From: Candidatus Opimibacter skivensis
GTDB lineage: Bacteria; Bacteroidota; Bacteroidia; Chitinophagales; Saprospiraceae
Length of the DNA: 64,000 nt
NCBI GenBank assembly: GCA_016721905.1
Contig: JADKHH010000007.1
Location: forward strand, 62,001-126,000
Direction: 5' to 3'
Shown: positions 16,902 through 26,136 of the stretch, one piece after another
Layout of the letters: every line of letters begins with the position of its first letter
Position numbering within the stretch: position 1 is the first letter of the stretch
Notes under the pieces: generated by a model
What the model was told of the DNA's origin: nothing
The model's input: only the letters and a program-made list of their open reading frames with translations
Databases searched by the model: none
Made by a program: the position numbers and the translations under genes

Positions 16902-17151
16902 GATTCAAGTTTTTTTAGTGAACAATGACAAAAAAACGCTGATAACAGGCCGCCATGGTCTCGAATTATAGAGATTTACCAATCAGCCTATCATAATGGA
17001 CCTAACATTCCGAAAAAGCCACATACCAGAAAGGCGTTAACTGGCAAGTTTCAATTGAAACTATAATGGCATTAAACCCCATTTATAAATACTGGCTTCA
17101 AAACAATAAATAATTAAGCTTAAATTAGGCTTCAAATAAACTCCGACGACC

Positions 17152-17961
17152 ATGAAATTTTTATTATTCATCCTGGCGCTTCTGTCCTCACCTTTGGTGC
17201 CGGTAGCCCAAACCGCTGAGGAAATCTTAAATCAAACCGAAACTACCTATCGAAATCTGCGCAATTATGTTGATCAAGGCACAGTAGTACCTGAATACAG
17301 ATCAATGCCTGTTCCAATGGATACTACAACCTACACTATTGCCATGGACAGGAAAGGAAATGTCTCCTATAAATTAATCAAAACACTGGCCGGCAGGACT
17401 AGTGGAGCATTATTTGAAAAGACAGCAAAGGATTCTCTTGGGGTATATACTAGGCTTGGCAGAGAAGATGCCCCATTCGCCTGCAAAATTGAGGAAGCAC
17501 ATCCAAGACTTATGGGCACCGGTGGTAGCATGTTTTACCTGGTTGGATCAATGTTTTACGAGAACACCCGATCAGACAGTCAATCTCCCACTTCGATGAT
17601 TCAAAACTATGATACCGCCAAAAGACTTGATGATACAACCATCCATGATGAAGTGTGCTATGTCATCAAAACAAGGAAGACTACTATCATCTCCCAGGAA
17701 CTTGTTGACCAACTGAATTTTAAAAGAGACTCAACGCAAGGCTTACTTACATTGCCTCCCGAACAAAGAGGTGGACCAAGAGAAGTAGCCGGACCAAAAG
17801 TCTCCGAACATAAATACTATATCAGGCAAAGTGATCACATGGTCATTCGTGAAGAAAGCTATCATTTCAAGGATGGAGTTGAAATGCCATGGTCCAAATC
17901 AACCTTAGTTTTACATCCGATGTATAATGTCAAGGGTTTTAAACAACACCTAAGGGAATAA
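17152..17961 (+). CDS. secreted LolA-like protein of unknown function
   Basis: A 269-residue protein with a clear signal peptide (MKFLLFILALLSSPLVPVAQ). The opening TAEEILNQTETTYRNLRNYVDQG is the typical helix of outer-membrane-lipoprotein-sorting (LolA-like/DUF2092) folds, followed by a beta-rich region that includes HKYYIRQSDHMVIREESYHF. This fold binds lipids or lipoproteins in periplasmic proteins. I cannot assign a specific job. It stands alone on the plus strand between the NHL protein gene and a small membrane protein gene. Confidence 0.7.
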   Translation: MKFLLFILALLSSPLVPVAQTAEEILNQTETTYRNLRNYVDQGTVVPEYRSMPVPMDTTTYTIAMDRKGNVSYKLIKTLAGRTSGALFEKTAKDSLGVYTRLGREDAPFACKIEEAHPRLMGTGGSMFYLVGSMFYENTRSDSQSPTSMIQNYDTAKRLDDTTIHDEVCYVIKTRKTTIISQELVDQLNFKRDSTQGLLTLPPEQRGGPREVAGPKVSEHKYYIRQSDHMVIREESYHFKDGVEMPWSKSTLVLHPMYNVKGFKQHLRE

Positions 17962-18019
17962 CGAATAATGAATATCGAACAGGGAATATCGAAGTAAGAA
18001 GTGACTAGTCGCATATCTA

Positions 18020-18433
18020 CTAAAGCAATCCGTCCATCTCCTTCTTTACCTTTTTCAACCGCAGCTCATCAATGTCTGCTTCCATCTTGGTTTCCTTCAT
18101 GCCCACGCGGATGAATCCGAAGAGGCTCATGTACACATTGGCCATCCAAACCAGTGCGAAACCGCTGATCAGGTAGCCTCGCCAGTCGTCAATTAATAAT
18201 TTATATCCGGTCAGGATCAATGCACCGATGGTCACATAATGACTAAAGCAATACTCGCAGGTAAAGAGGTAGAAGAACTTGCGCACAGCCAATGAACCGG
18301 AGTTTTTGGCCCTGCCCGAGCAATACTCACGTGGCTCGCGAAATAACTCCTCATGCGTTACGGTCCAGGCGATGCTGGCTATTGGGACTGCCAGGATGAA
18401 GAGCCAGGCTACTTGTTCGGAAATGGGTGGCAT
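18020..18433 (-). CDS. small membrane protein with FTCEYCFSHY motif
   Basis: A 137-residue protein with three hydrophobic segments (about 8-25, 62-80 and 88-108), a Cys pair in LFTCEYCFSHYVT (about 56-68) and another Cys in EYCSGRAKN. The C-terminus is charged and helical (MEADIDELRLKKVKKEMDG). I do not recognise a named family. The cysteines could bind a metal. It is flanked by a G-tract region and repeat-rich DNA. Confidence 0.65.
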   Translation of the reverse strand: MPPISEQVAWLFILAVPIASIAWTVTHEELFREPREYCSGRAKNSGSLAVRKFFYLFTCEYCFSHYVTIGALILTGYKLLIDDWRGYLISGFALVWMANVYMSLFGFIRVGMKETKMEADIDELRLKKVKKEMDGLL

Positions 18434-18516
18434 AGGAAGTGGTTGTTTCGGTTGATAGATATAAAGTTAATTATTTTGAACTATGCCACAGGGTGATGTA
18501 TTGGCTTTGTTGGTGT

Positions 18517-18596
18517 GGGGGGGGGGGTAGGTATGAAGTCGGGTGGGGGGGGCCCCACGGGGTATATATTTGTTTGTTGGCGCGCGGGGGGGGGGG
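18517..18596. repeat. G-tract cluster (G11, G8, G11)
   Basis: Three guanine runs at 18517-18527, 18545-18552 and 18586-18596 are set in GT-rich sequence, with CCCC next to the middle one. Open frames over this stretch encode proline/threonine text and are not genes. The cluster could form a G-quadruplex on the plus strand, and it is also the kind of place where read errors and slippage occur. Confidence 0.75.
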
Positions 18597-18674
18597 TAAG
18601 TGAGGTGTTTTGGTTGGGGCGGGGTCGAGCGTCACAAAACTCCGTTTTGCTAATAAACACAAGTACACAATTAC

Positions 18675-18809
18675 GCAAAACCGAGTTTTGCTGACACTTG
18701 AACGTAGCTGCAACCTACGCTCAACATGTATCATGTATTATGTTTTTGTTTTTGATTGTTCGGCGTTAGGCTAAGCCTACGTCGTGGTGTCAGCAAAACT
18801 CCGTTTTGC
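18675..18809. repeat. REP-like element, copy A (left of the transposase)
   Basis: A 135-bp bipartite element. It opens with GCAAAAC-CGA-GTTTTGC, continues with CGTAG-CTGCAAC-CTACG and CTCAACATGTATC, then GTTCGGCG, AGGCTAAGCCTACG and CGTCGTGGTGTCAG, and closes with GCAAAAC-TCC-GTTTTGC. Copy B on the other side of the transposase gene has the same order. The element ends one base before the transposase stop codon. Confidence 0.88.
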
Positions 18810-18810
18810 A

Positions 18811-19371
18811 TCACATAACGATAGAAAAATCCATTACATCAATTTCAATGCTTGCAGGCATACCAAGATAATTCCTCAGACTACTACATAGCCACTCTTC
18901 AGGCTTTTCTACCCATCCTGCACGCACCGGATTTAGATGGATATATATCAACTTCTGGAGAAAGAAGTCCTGGGTATATATAACCTCTGCATGGTTCTCA
19001 TGTGTCCAAAACTGATGTTGACTACTTCGGACATTGCTCCTGGCTTTAAATTCAAAACGTTTGAGCATCCAATCCATCCGGCTTTCATGGACCAAGGGTA
19101 TCGTTGTGATAATCTTTGTCGCAGTGAATCGTTTAAAATCCCTAATCAAATTGGGTAAATCACCATTTTTTGCACTTAGAATTGCATGCACATGATTTGT
19201 CATGATGACATATGCCCAGATTTGCAAACCCTTGTGCTTTCTGCAATAATCCAAACTATCCAAAACAATATCCCTGTAAACTTTTCGAGAGAAAATATCT
19301 ACCCAATCCACAACCTGAAATGTCAGGAAATAGGGATATGAAGGTGCCTGGATTTTATAACCTGTTGTCAT
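18811..19371 (-). CDS. REP-associated tyrosine transposase (RAYT, Y1/HUH type)
   Basis: A 186-residue single-domain Y1 transposase. It has the opening strand YPYFLTFQVVDWVDIFSR, the HUH metal site in IMTNHVHAIL (about 61-70), and the closing motif YIHLNPVRAGWVEKPEEW. RAYT proteins nick and join single-stranded REP hairpins. Here two copies of a bipartite palindromic element flank the gene, one ending one base before its stop. I use the ATG at 19371 (MTTGYKIQAPSYP) because family members begin near there; an in-frame ATG lies six codons upstream. The frame is intact, so it may be active. Confidence 0.9.
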   Translation of the reverse strand: MTTGYKIQAPSYPYFLTFQVVDWVDIFSRKVYRDIVLDSLDYCRKHKGLQIWAYVIMTNHVHAILSAKNGDLPNLIRDFKRFTATKIITTIPLVHESRMDWMLKRFEFKARSNVRSSQHQFWTHENHAEVIYTQDFFLQKLIYIHLNPVRAGWVEKPEEWLCSSLRNYLGMPASIEIDVMDFSIVM

Positions 19372-19441
19372 GATGGAAAGATATTCCATGCAGTATTATT
19401 AATCGTTTGGCTTACGTAAATAAACGTAAGTATACGTATAC

Positions 19442-19580
19442 GCAAAACCGAGTTTTGCTGACACTCGAACGTAGCTGCATCCTACGCTCAACATGTATCA
19501 TGTATCATGTATTTGATTTTGTTTTTAAATGTTCGGCGTAGGTTAAGTCTACGTCGTGGTGTCTTCAAAACTCCGTTTTG
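19442..19580. repeat. REP-like element, copy B (right of the transposase)
   Basis: Nearly the same sequence and order as copy A: GCAAAACCGAGTTTTGC, CGTAGCTGCATCCTACG, CTCAACATGTATC, GTTCGGCG, CGTCGTGGTGTC and CAAAACTCCGTTTTG. Both copies lie in the same orientation, as direct repeats bracketing the gene. Confidence 0.88.
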
Positions 19581-19604
19581 TAATAATACGCACCTATGTG
19601 CGTT

Positions 19605-19684
19605 TCGCCCCGACGCTGCAAGCAACGCTCAACCTTTAATTTTTATATAAAACTGTTGGCATCCGTACGGACGTCGTGGTGCCG
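19605..19684. repeat. diverged REP-like element, copy C
   Basis: It keeps GACGCTGCAAGCAACGCTCAAC-like and CGTCGTGGTG blocks in the same order and orientation as copies A and B but lacks the outer GCAAAAC hairpins. It fills most of the remaining gap before the 1315-residue protein gene. Confidence 0.6.
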
Positions 19685-19786
19685 GTAAAATGTCATCTAA
19701 TTTCCAATTGAAAATATTTTACAAGGACTATTCAACATTTTTAAAAGTGTCATGTTTCCCGTACTTAGCTTTTTATAAAGCCTACG

Positions 19787-22700
19787 ATGGACCAGACTAA
19801 CCAACTTTCCTTTCGCTCAGTTGCAAAGAAGTCTCTTCTGCTATTGATCATTTGGATTTGTATGTTGCCCTCCGGCAAGGCACAGAACCTTGTACCCAAT
19901 CCCAGCTTTGAAGATTTTACAACTTGTCCTACTACGCTTGGCACAGGCGGTCCACTGCAATGTATTCCCTGGATCGGGATCAATTCTGCTGATTATTTCA
20001 ATGTTTGTGGTGGATTTCTAATCGGAGTGCCTATTAACATACTTGGCTATCAGGAGGCCAGGACCGGTGCGGCCTATGCCGGCATCTTCCATAAAATTAA
20101 CGGTGGCTTGCCCGAACAAAGGGAATACCTTCAGGCACCCTTACTGGAACCTTTGGAGGCTGATGTGTGCTATGAGGCAGGCTACTGGATCAATCTCGGG
20201 GATACAGGATGCGGAGTCAATCAAACCGGAGTGCTGTTTACTCAAGGTCCTGAGCCTAACCCTTTTGAGATGACTCCTTCATTGGATGCCGGTGGCCCTT
20301 TCTATACAGACAAAGTCAATTGGCAATACATATCCGGATACTTTTTAGCCGCTGGCGGTGAAGATCACATTACGATAGGTAATTTCTATAATGACGCAGA
20401 CACGGATTTTGATCCTCCTTGCGATGATTTCGTAGTATCCGCCTACTATTATATTGAAGATGTACTCGTCGAAGAATCAGCAGTCCAGCAACTTGTGATA
20501 GACCTCGGACCAGACGCAGTCGCCTGCGATTCCTTTGTCATCGACCCCGGCAATCCTGACTACACGTATATGTGGAGCGATGGAAGCTCAGGCCCCACCC
20601 TTACCGTGTACACTTCTGGCACCTACAGTGTGACGGTCTCCTATGCGTGCTTCATGACGGATGATGAAATCGAAGTGACCATCCCGCCTGCTGCTGTAGT
20701 CGATATCGGCCCACCCACGATTGATCTGTGTGCAGGAGATAGTTATGATATCGCTCTTGATCCTACTTTAGAAGTCTATACCTGGCAGGATGGTTCAACA
20801 GGTCCTGATTACAGCATCACCACCGGAGGCACCTATTCAGTGACGCTGGACAATGGTTGTTCGACAGCAAGCGATGCCATCATTGTCAATCAGCTATTTG
20901 CTCCGCCACCATTCACGTTAGGTGCGGACACTTATCTGTGTGAGGGTGCAACCATCGTTTACGACTTTGATCCATCACTGGGAAATTTTATCTGGCAGGA
21001 TGGATCGACTGACCCCGGCTATACAATTAACACCGGGGGCATCTATGCGCTTACGATCAGCAATGCGTGCGGAGAACAATCTGCTGCCATTGAGATTACT
21101 CTACTGGAGCCTCCTACTATTGATCTCGGGCCTGATACTGTGGAACTTTGCGAAGGCGACTTTATTGAATATTTCCTCGATCCTGACATTCCCGATTATC
21201 TCTGGGAGGATGGCACTACCGGACCGGACTATATTATCTCCATCGGTGGTCTTTATAGTGTCACGGCGACCAATGTATGCGGCATGGATTCGGACACCAT
21301 TATGGTCACCCAGATTGATGTGCCTGAAGTAAACCTGGGCCCTGATTTAAATCTTTGCCCAGGTGACTCGATTGTACTTGATCTGTCTGGAATCGATGGA
21401 AATTTAATATGGCAGGATGGTTCCACTTCAAGTCAATATACGGTTATGACTCAGGGCACCTATTCGGTCACTATAAGCAATACATGCGGCTCGGATGCGG
21501 ATACAATATTGGTCACTTCAACGTCCCTTGTGACTCAGCCTGATCTAGGCCCTGATGTAAGTCTTTGCTCCAATCAATCCTTTACACTACATCCCAATGC
21601 ACAAGGTGGAGCGTACCTCTGGTCTGACATGAGCACGGCTGATACCTTATTGGTTACATCACCAGGCACTTACTATGTTGAAGTGTCGAATGCTTGCAAT
21701 GAGCTATCCGACACCATCATCGTCAGCATTAACAACAATCCGCCTGTTGTGCAGCTGCCCGCTGATTTTGCATTATGTGCTGGTGATACTGTCATCCTGG
21801 ATGCGGGTGTTGTCGGAGTCGGTTATGCCTGGAGTGATGGTTCGATGCTTCAGCAACTCTCAGTGACTGCGCCGGGAGTTTATGCTATAACGATTTCAAA
21901 CACTTGCGGCTCAAGTGCTGATACGGTTGTGATTTCATCAGGTGTTGCTTCTCCTTCCGTACAGTTGGGTATAGATACCTCCATATGTGCCGGAGACACC
22001 ATAGTCCTACAACCTGTATACGCCAATGTTGATACCTGGCTATGGCAGGATGGCTCAACCGGATCCCAATTGACGGTTACAAATGCAGGAACTATCAATG
22101 TGGCAGTGACAAATTCATGTGCTACTGAATATGATACGATCGTCGTTGCATTTTTACCTCCGATACCAATCCTTGATCTGGGACCTGATACATCGATCTG
22201 TCCGGGCGCATCATTGAGCCTCTCTATCGGAATACCCGATGTAATTATCCTTTGGTCAAATGGATCGAGTGATACCTCAATCGTAATTGCGGATAGCACG
22301 GAGGTATTTGCTATCATATCCAATCAATGTGGCCAGTCAATAGACTCCCTTTCTGTTTTTCTTTTGCCGGAAACACCAATACTAAATCTGGGGCCGGATC
22401 AAAACATTTGCCCTGGTGAAATCTTCATACTCACACCTGATATTCCAGACGTCACGTACTTATGGCACGACGGGTCGACATTGCCATCTTTTGAAACCAT
22501 GCAAGGCGATACGATCAGCCTGACCATCACGGGCGTATGTGGCACCTCATCAGATACATTGATACTTACTGAGAGTACACAAGGTCCGCAAGTAAATCTG
22601 GGACCAGACATCTTGGCCTGTGACGGCGAAACAATAACTATTGAATCAGGCATATCAGGTGTCCAATATCTATGGCAGGATGGATCCACCCTTGATCAAT

Positions 22701-23734
22701 TTGTGACGACACAAAGCGGTATATATTCCATCAGTGTGAGTAATGCATGTGGAAATGATCAGGATACCATCGAAGTGCTGTTTGAAATAAATCCACCCGC
22801 CCAAAACCTGGGCCCAGATTCAATCTTGTGTGATGGCGAGGAATTGATTTTAACAGCGACATCTATTGCCGGCATATCCCTTCTCTGGCAAGATGGCAGC
22901 ACGGATGAAACCTATACCGTCACTTCTCCCGGTGGACTTTATGTGCTGACGGGATCCAACAGATGTGGGGAACAAACAGATAGTGTTAGAATATCATTCA
23001 TCAATGGTCCGCCGCCCGTTGATCTGGGACCTGACACGACGCTCTGTGAAGGTAATTCACTTCTGGTATCGGTATCCCCAGGCGCATATGATATCATTTG
23101 GCAGGATGGCAATACCATTCCTGAATTTATTATTTCACAGACAGGCGTATATTCTATTCAACTTTCTAATGCTTGCGGATTTGAGACCGATAGTATCCGG
23201 GTGCTTGTCGATACCAATGTGATACGACTCAATCTCGCGCCACAACTACTCTGGTGTCCTGGTGATAATTTTATACTTGATGCAACACAACCTTTTGAGG
23301 CAACTTATCTATGGAGCAATGGGTCTGTCAATCCTTCGATAGCAGTTTCAGCACCTGGCCAATATCTAGTTGAAGTAAATTCGTACTGCGGCCAGGGCAC
23401 CTCACAAACAGACATAATACCACAGGATGTCTGCTCGCCTTCCCCCGTATTTTATCTCCCCAATGTCTTTGCACCCGATGGCAATGGAGTGAATGATAAA
23501 TTTACATTGTTCACCAATCTTCCGGAAAATATACTTGGAATCTATGGTGAAATCTTTGATCGCTGGGGCAATCTTGTGTTTGCATCCAGTGTCATTCCTT
23601 TTGAATGGGAAGGCACCTTCAATGGAGAACCAATGAATCCGGGAGTCTATGTCTACATGCTACGGGTGACTTATCTCGACAATGGTGAAACGCAGATAAA
23701 AAACTTCTCAGGAGATGTGACGCTGGTGAGATAA
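19787..23734 (+). CDS. very large T9SS type B cell-surface repeat protein
   Basis: A 1315-residue secreted protein. After the signal peptide (about 1-32) comes an NLVPNPSFEDF domain of about 200 residues, which resembles carbohydrate-binding modules in Bacteroidota. Then I count fourteen consecutive units of about 70 residues (roughly 236-1220), each with the pattern LGPD..LC.GD....YLWQDGST....V...G.Y.V..SN.CG...D.I.V, which is a PKD/Ig-like fold. The last 90 residues (LPNVFAPDGNGVND, FDRWGNLVF, GVYVYMLRV) form the gliding-motility-associated C-terminal domain used for type IX secretion. It should be a long rod on the outer surface or in the matrix, likely an adhesin. A REP-like fragment lies downstream. 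Confidence 0.92.
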   Translation: MDQTNQLSFRSVAKKSLLLLIIWICMLPSGKAQNLVPNPSFEDFTTCPTTLGTGGPLQCIPWIGINSADYFNVCGGFLIGVPINILGYQEARTGAAYAGIFHKINGGLPEQREYLQAPLLEPLEADVCYEAGYWINLGDTGCGVNQTGVLFTQGPEPNPFEMTPSLDAGGPFYTDKVNWQYISGYFLAAGGEDHITIGNFYNDADTDFDPPCDDFVVSAYYYIEDVLVEESAVQQLVIDLGPDAVACDSFVIDPGNPDYTYMWSDGSSGPTLTVYTSGTYSVTVSYACFMTDDEIEVTIPPAAVVDIGPPTIDLCAGDSYDIALDPTLEVYTWQDGSTGPDYSITTGGTYSVTLDNGCSTASDAIIVNQLFAPPPFTLGADTYLCEGATIVYDFDPSLGNFIWQDGSTDPGYTINTGGIYALTISNACGEQSAAIEITLLEPPTIDLGPDTVELCEGDFIEYFLDPDIPDYLWEDGTTGPDYIISIGGLYSVTATNVCGMDSDTIMVTQIDVPEVNLGPDLNLCPGDSIVLDLSGIDGNLIWQDGSTSSQYTVMTQGTYSVTISNTCGSDADTILVTSTSLVTQPDLGPDVSLCSNQSFTLHPNAQGGAYLWSDMSTADTLLVTSPGTYYVEVSNACNELSDTIIVSINNNPPVVQLPADFALCAGDTVILDAGVVGVGYAWSDGSMLQQLSVTAPGVYAITISNTCGSSADTVVISSGVASPSVQLGIDTSICAGDTIVLQPVYANVDTWLWQDGSTGSQLTVTNAGTINVAVTNSCATEYDTIVVAFLPPIPILDLGPDTSICPGASLSLSIGIPDVIILWSNGSSDTSIVIADSTEVFAIISNQCGQSIDSLSVFLLPETPILNLGPDQNICPGEIFILTPDIPDVTYLWHDGSTLPSFETMQGDTISLTITGVCGTSSDTLILTESTQGPQVNLGPDILACDGETITIESGISGVQYLWQDGSTLDQFVTTQSGIYSISVSNACGNDQDTIEVLFEINPPAQNLGPDSILCDGEELILTATSIAGISLLWQDGSTDETYTVTSPGGLYVLTGSNRCGEQTDSVRISFINGPPPVDLGPDTTLCEGNSLLVSVSPGAYDIIWQDGNTIPEFIISQTGVYSIQLSNACGFETDSIRVLVDTNVIRLNLAPQLLWCPGDNFILDATQPFEATYLWSNGSVNPSIAVSAPGQYLVEVNSYCGQGTSQTDIIPQDVCSPSPVFYLPNVFAPDGNGVNDKFTLFTNLPENILGIYGEIFDRWGNLVFASSVIPFEWEGTFNGEPMNPGVYVYMLRVTYLDNGETQIKNFSGDVTLVR

Positions 23735-23790
23735 AAGCTTTTTTGCTTGCTCGGCTTTCAAGCCCGGCATGTCAGACACAACAAGGTTAT

Positions 23791-23830
23791 GCTGACACTC
23801 GAACGTAGCTGCAACCAACGCTCAACATGT
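23791..23830. repeat. REP-like element, partial copy D
   Basis: The block GCTGACACTCGAACGTAGCT followed by GCAACCAACGCTCAACATGT matches the left half of copies A and B, about 4 kb from the transposase gene. It lies between two convergent genes. Confidence 0.75.
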
Positions 23831-23842
23831 TACATGATACAT

Positions 23843-26092
23843 CTATTGCAACACCACACGTTTCATACTCCTCACCCCATCTTTCAGGATATGCATCACA
23901 TACATACCAGAAGGCAAGCCGGATAAATCCACTTCAGCATTGTTGATCACCGCGTCATCTCCATAAACCTGGGTGCCTGTCAATGAAAATATCCTGACGC
24001 CGACGGCCCCTTCCGCATTACTGGTCCAGCTCAAATTAAACTTACCGGATGTAGGATTTGGCAAGACACTGATCGAAGGATCATCATTGATGTCCTTGAC
24101 GCCGGTAAAGATCAATACATCAAAATAAAATGTATCGGCATCACAACCATTGGTAGCAATAACATTGCCATTGAAAAAACCATCCTGATAATTGTGAATT
24201 GGATTCGCTTCTGAACTAAACTCACCATCTCCAAACGACCAGGTAAACGATGATGCATTGAGTGACAGGTTAGTGAAAGCGACATCATCCGAAATAATCT
24301 CCCAGGTAGCTTGTGCATCCACTTCAGGAATACCAGTTCCCGTGATCGTATCGGTGCTGCCCTGGCTAAGATTGTAATAGGTACCGCTTGGTGATTGCTG
24401 TAATTTGACAGCCCTAACCATATACGTAAGCAATCCGGTATCTGCTACACAATCATGTGTATATGCAATATCAGGATGTGGTATTTCATTCAACAATACA
24501 AATTCTGAATCCTCCTCCCCTTTGAAGTACACGTGGTATCCAAGTACCGGCTCCGGTGAAGGGGACCAGGTCAGTTGATTATAGGGCCCGATATCAGTCA
24601 CCGAAACATTACTGGCCGGCGCGACTACATCATTACGTAAGGTAGGATCTCCCATCAATGCGATGTGTACGAAGCGCGCACCATAGCTGAAGAAATAGAG
24701 ACTGTTATTGTTTTGGGTAAGGCGTGTACTATACCCAATATTTTCTCCAAGCCCCATGTGATGGAGTATCCAATGTGGCCTGCCACTCCAGGCATTGGTC
24801 AGCGTTGTTCCCTGGGCCAGTGGTGCACGAAGGAAATTGTCCTGTGAATCCCAATCCCCAAAATAACTACCAAATAATAACGAAAACACACTCTTTAGAT
24901 TAGAGTTGGCAAAATCTCCTGTACTACCTATGCCCCCGGCACCCTGATACCAGCCACCGCCACAACCATAGGCCCACAGATAGCTGCTATCAGCTGTAGT
25001 GGCGAAATAATCATCGGATTTTACATTCTCCGGTCCAACAAGAGGTCCAAAATTTTTATACCCACTCGCCGCGAATGCTTCCGTGCCAAAGAAACCAAAA
25101 TTATCATCCACGACGCCACGACGAGCAGCACTAAATTGCTTGTGCCTGTATGCATGATCTTTATCAAGGTAATTTCTCAACAACTCTTGCTCAGAGGTGG
25201 CAAACGCAGGCATGTTAGCAAAATCCACACGGCCGATTTGTAATTCGAGTTCGGTAGGTATGGTGCTCTGATCAAACTTACCATCTTCGGGTCTATTCTG
25301 ATGTCTCGCCTGTGAACCCTCTACGGCAACACTCACCGAATTGTCTGTCCAGGTACCATTCATTTCTGCGTAGTACACATCCGCGGGCCATGCACCTTCA
25401 TGTTCAGGATGGCCATCAGGATATAACCGGCCACTATAGGGAACCGGTATGCGGCCTAAAAGAAATACTGCTTTTGTATTTGGTTTATCAAGATTGTATG
25501 TACCTACTATCAACGCTTTGACAGAAGGCACCGTCGCCGTTCTCGATACATTGTGCTGAACTACTCTCCAGCCATCTCCCGCGAGATCAGCTTTGAACCG
25601 TTCGATTTCAAAGGCAAGTGAATCGACCATCGTATCGTCGACCACCAGGATAAGAATACCTCTTGAATGTACTGCAGGCACTTCGATGCCGGCATTGATA
25701 TATCCATAGCCGGTGTAGTTGGCTGCTTGACGCGTCAAACGATATTCATAGGAGACACCTGCATTGACCGTGCTGTCAATAAACTGGGTTGCAGTACCAT
25801 CAAATGATCCTATGACTGCTCCCCATGAAGTACCTGTTTTCAATTTGCGATTGACTTGGTATTGTGTTGCCCCGGCGTTGGCTAACCAGTTGAGCGTGAT
25901 CCTCGGAGGATTCGCTTGTACGGATGCACTGACTTCGACACTGGCATCCTGGCAGGTCTGGGCATAGCTGTTTGAAAAGCTTATGATGCTTATGAAGCTT
26001 ATAAAGCTTATGAGGCCAAAGGGGCTAAAACGGCTCTGGCGGAAGGGCAGAACGGCGGAAGGGCAGAAGGGTGCAAGTATGTGTTGGCTCAT
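23843..26092 (-). CDS. C25 (gingipain)-like surface protein with T9SS type A tail
   Basis: A 749-residue secreted protein. Layout: signal peptide, a fibronectin type III-like domain (about 48-135), a C25-like alpha/beta domain (about 140-485; KALIVGTYNL, AVFLLGRIPVPYSG, LELQIGRVDFANMP, ALMGDPTLRND), a second FN3-like domain, a PKD-like domain (TWSFGDGEFSSEANPIHNY) and a type A sorting tail (SVLPNPTSGKFNLSW, GLPSGMYVMHIL). Gingipain-type proteases use a His and a Cys. The matching places here read YGCGGGWYQ and LLFGSYFGDWD, so the catalytic pair seems lost. The N-terminal residues are encoded by simple repeats. The GH2 gene lies 44 bp upstream on the same strand, so both may be one transcript. 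Confidence 0.8.
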   Translation of the reverse strand: MSQHILAPFCPSAVLPFRQSRFSPFGLISFISFISIISFSNSYAQTCQDASVEVSASVQANPPRITLNWLANAGATQYQVNRKLKTGTSWGAVIGSFDGTATQFIDSTVNAGVSYEYRLTRQAANYTGYGYINAGIEVPAVHSRGILILVVDDTMVDSLAFEIERFKADLAGDGWRVVQHNVSRTATVPSVKALIVGTYNLDKPNTKAVFLLGRIPVPYSGRLYPDGHPEHEGAWPADVYYAEMNGTWTDNSVSVAVEGSQARHQNRPEDGKFDQSTIPTELELQIGRVDFANMPAFATSEQELLRNYLDKDHAYRHKQFSAARRGVVDDNFGFFGTEAFAASGYKNFGPLVGPENVKSDDYFATTADSSYLWAYGCGGGWYQGAGGIGSTGDFANSNLKSVFSLLFGSYFGDWDSQDNFLRAPLAQGTTLTNAWSGRPHWILHHMGLGENIGYSTRLTQNNNSLYFFSYGARFVHIALMGDPTLRNDVVAPASNVSVTDIGPYNQLTWSPSPEPVLGYHVYFKGEEDSEFVLLNEIPHPDIAYTHDCVADTGLLTYMVRAVKLQQSPSGTYYNLSQGSTDTITGTGIPEVDAQATWEIISDDVAFTNLSLNASSFTWSFGDGEFSSEANPIHNYQDGFFNGNVIATNGCDADTFYFDVLIFTGVKDINDDPSISVLPNPTSGKFNLSWTSNAEGAVGVRIFSLTGTQVYGDDAVINNAEVDLSGLPSGMYVMHILKDGVRSMKRVVLQ

Positions 26093-26136
26093 AATGTCTA
26101 TGATTGTAAATAGTCAGTGATATTTAATTTTACTTT

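Noticed and set aside
18471..18734. Proline-rich minus-strand frames across the G-runs
   Set aside because: They arise from homopolymer C-runs on the minus strand and lack coding character.
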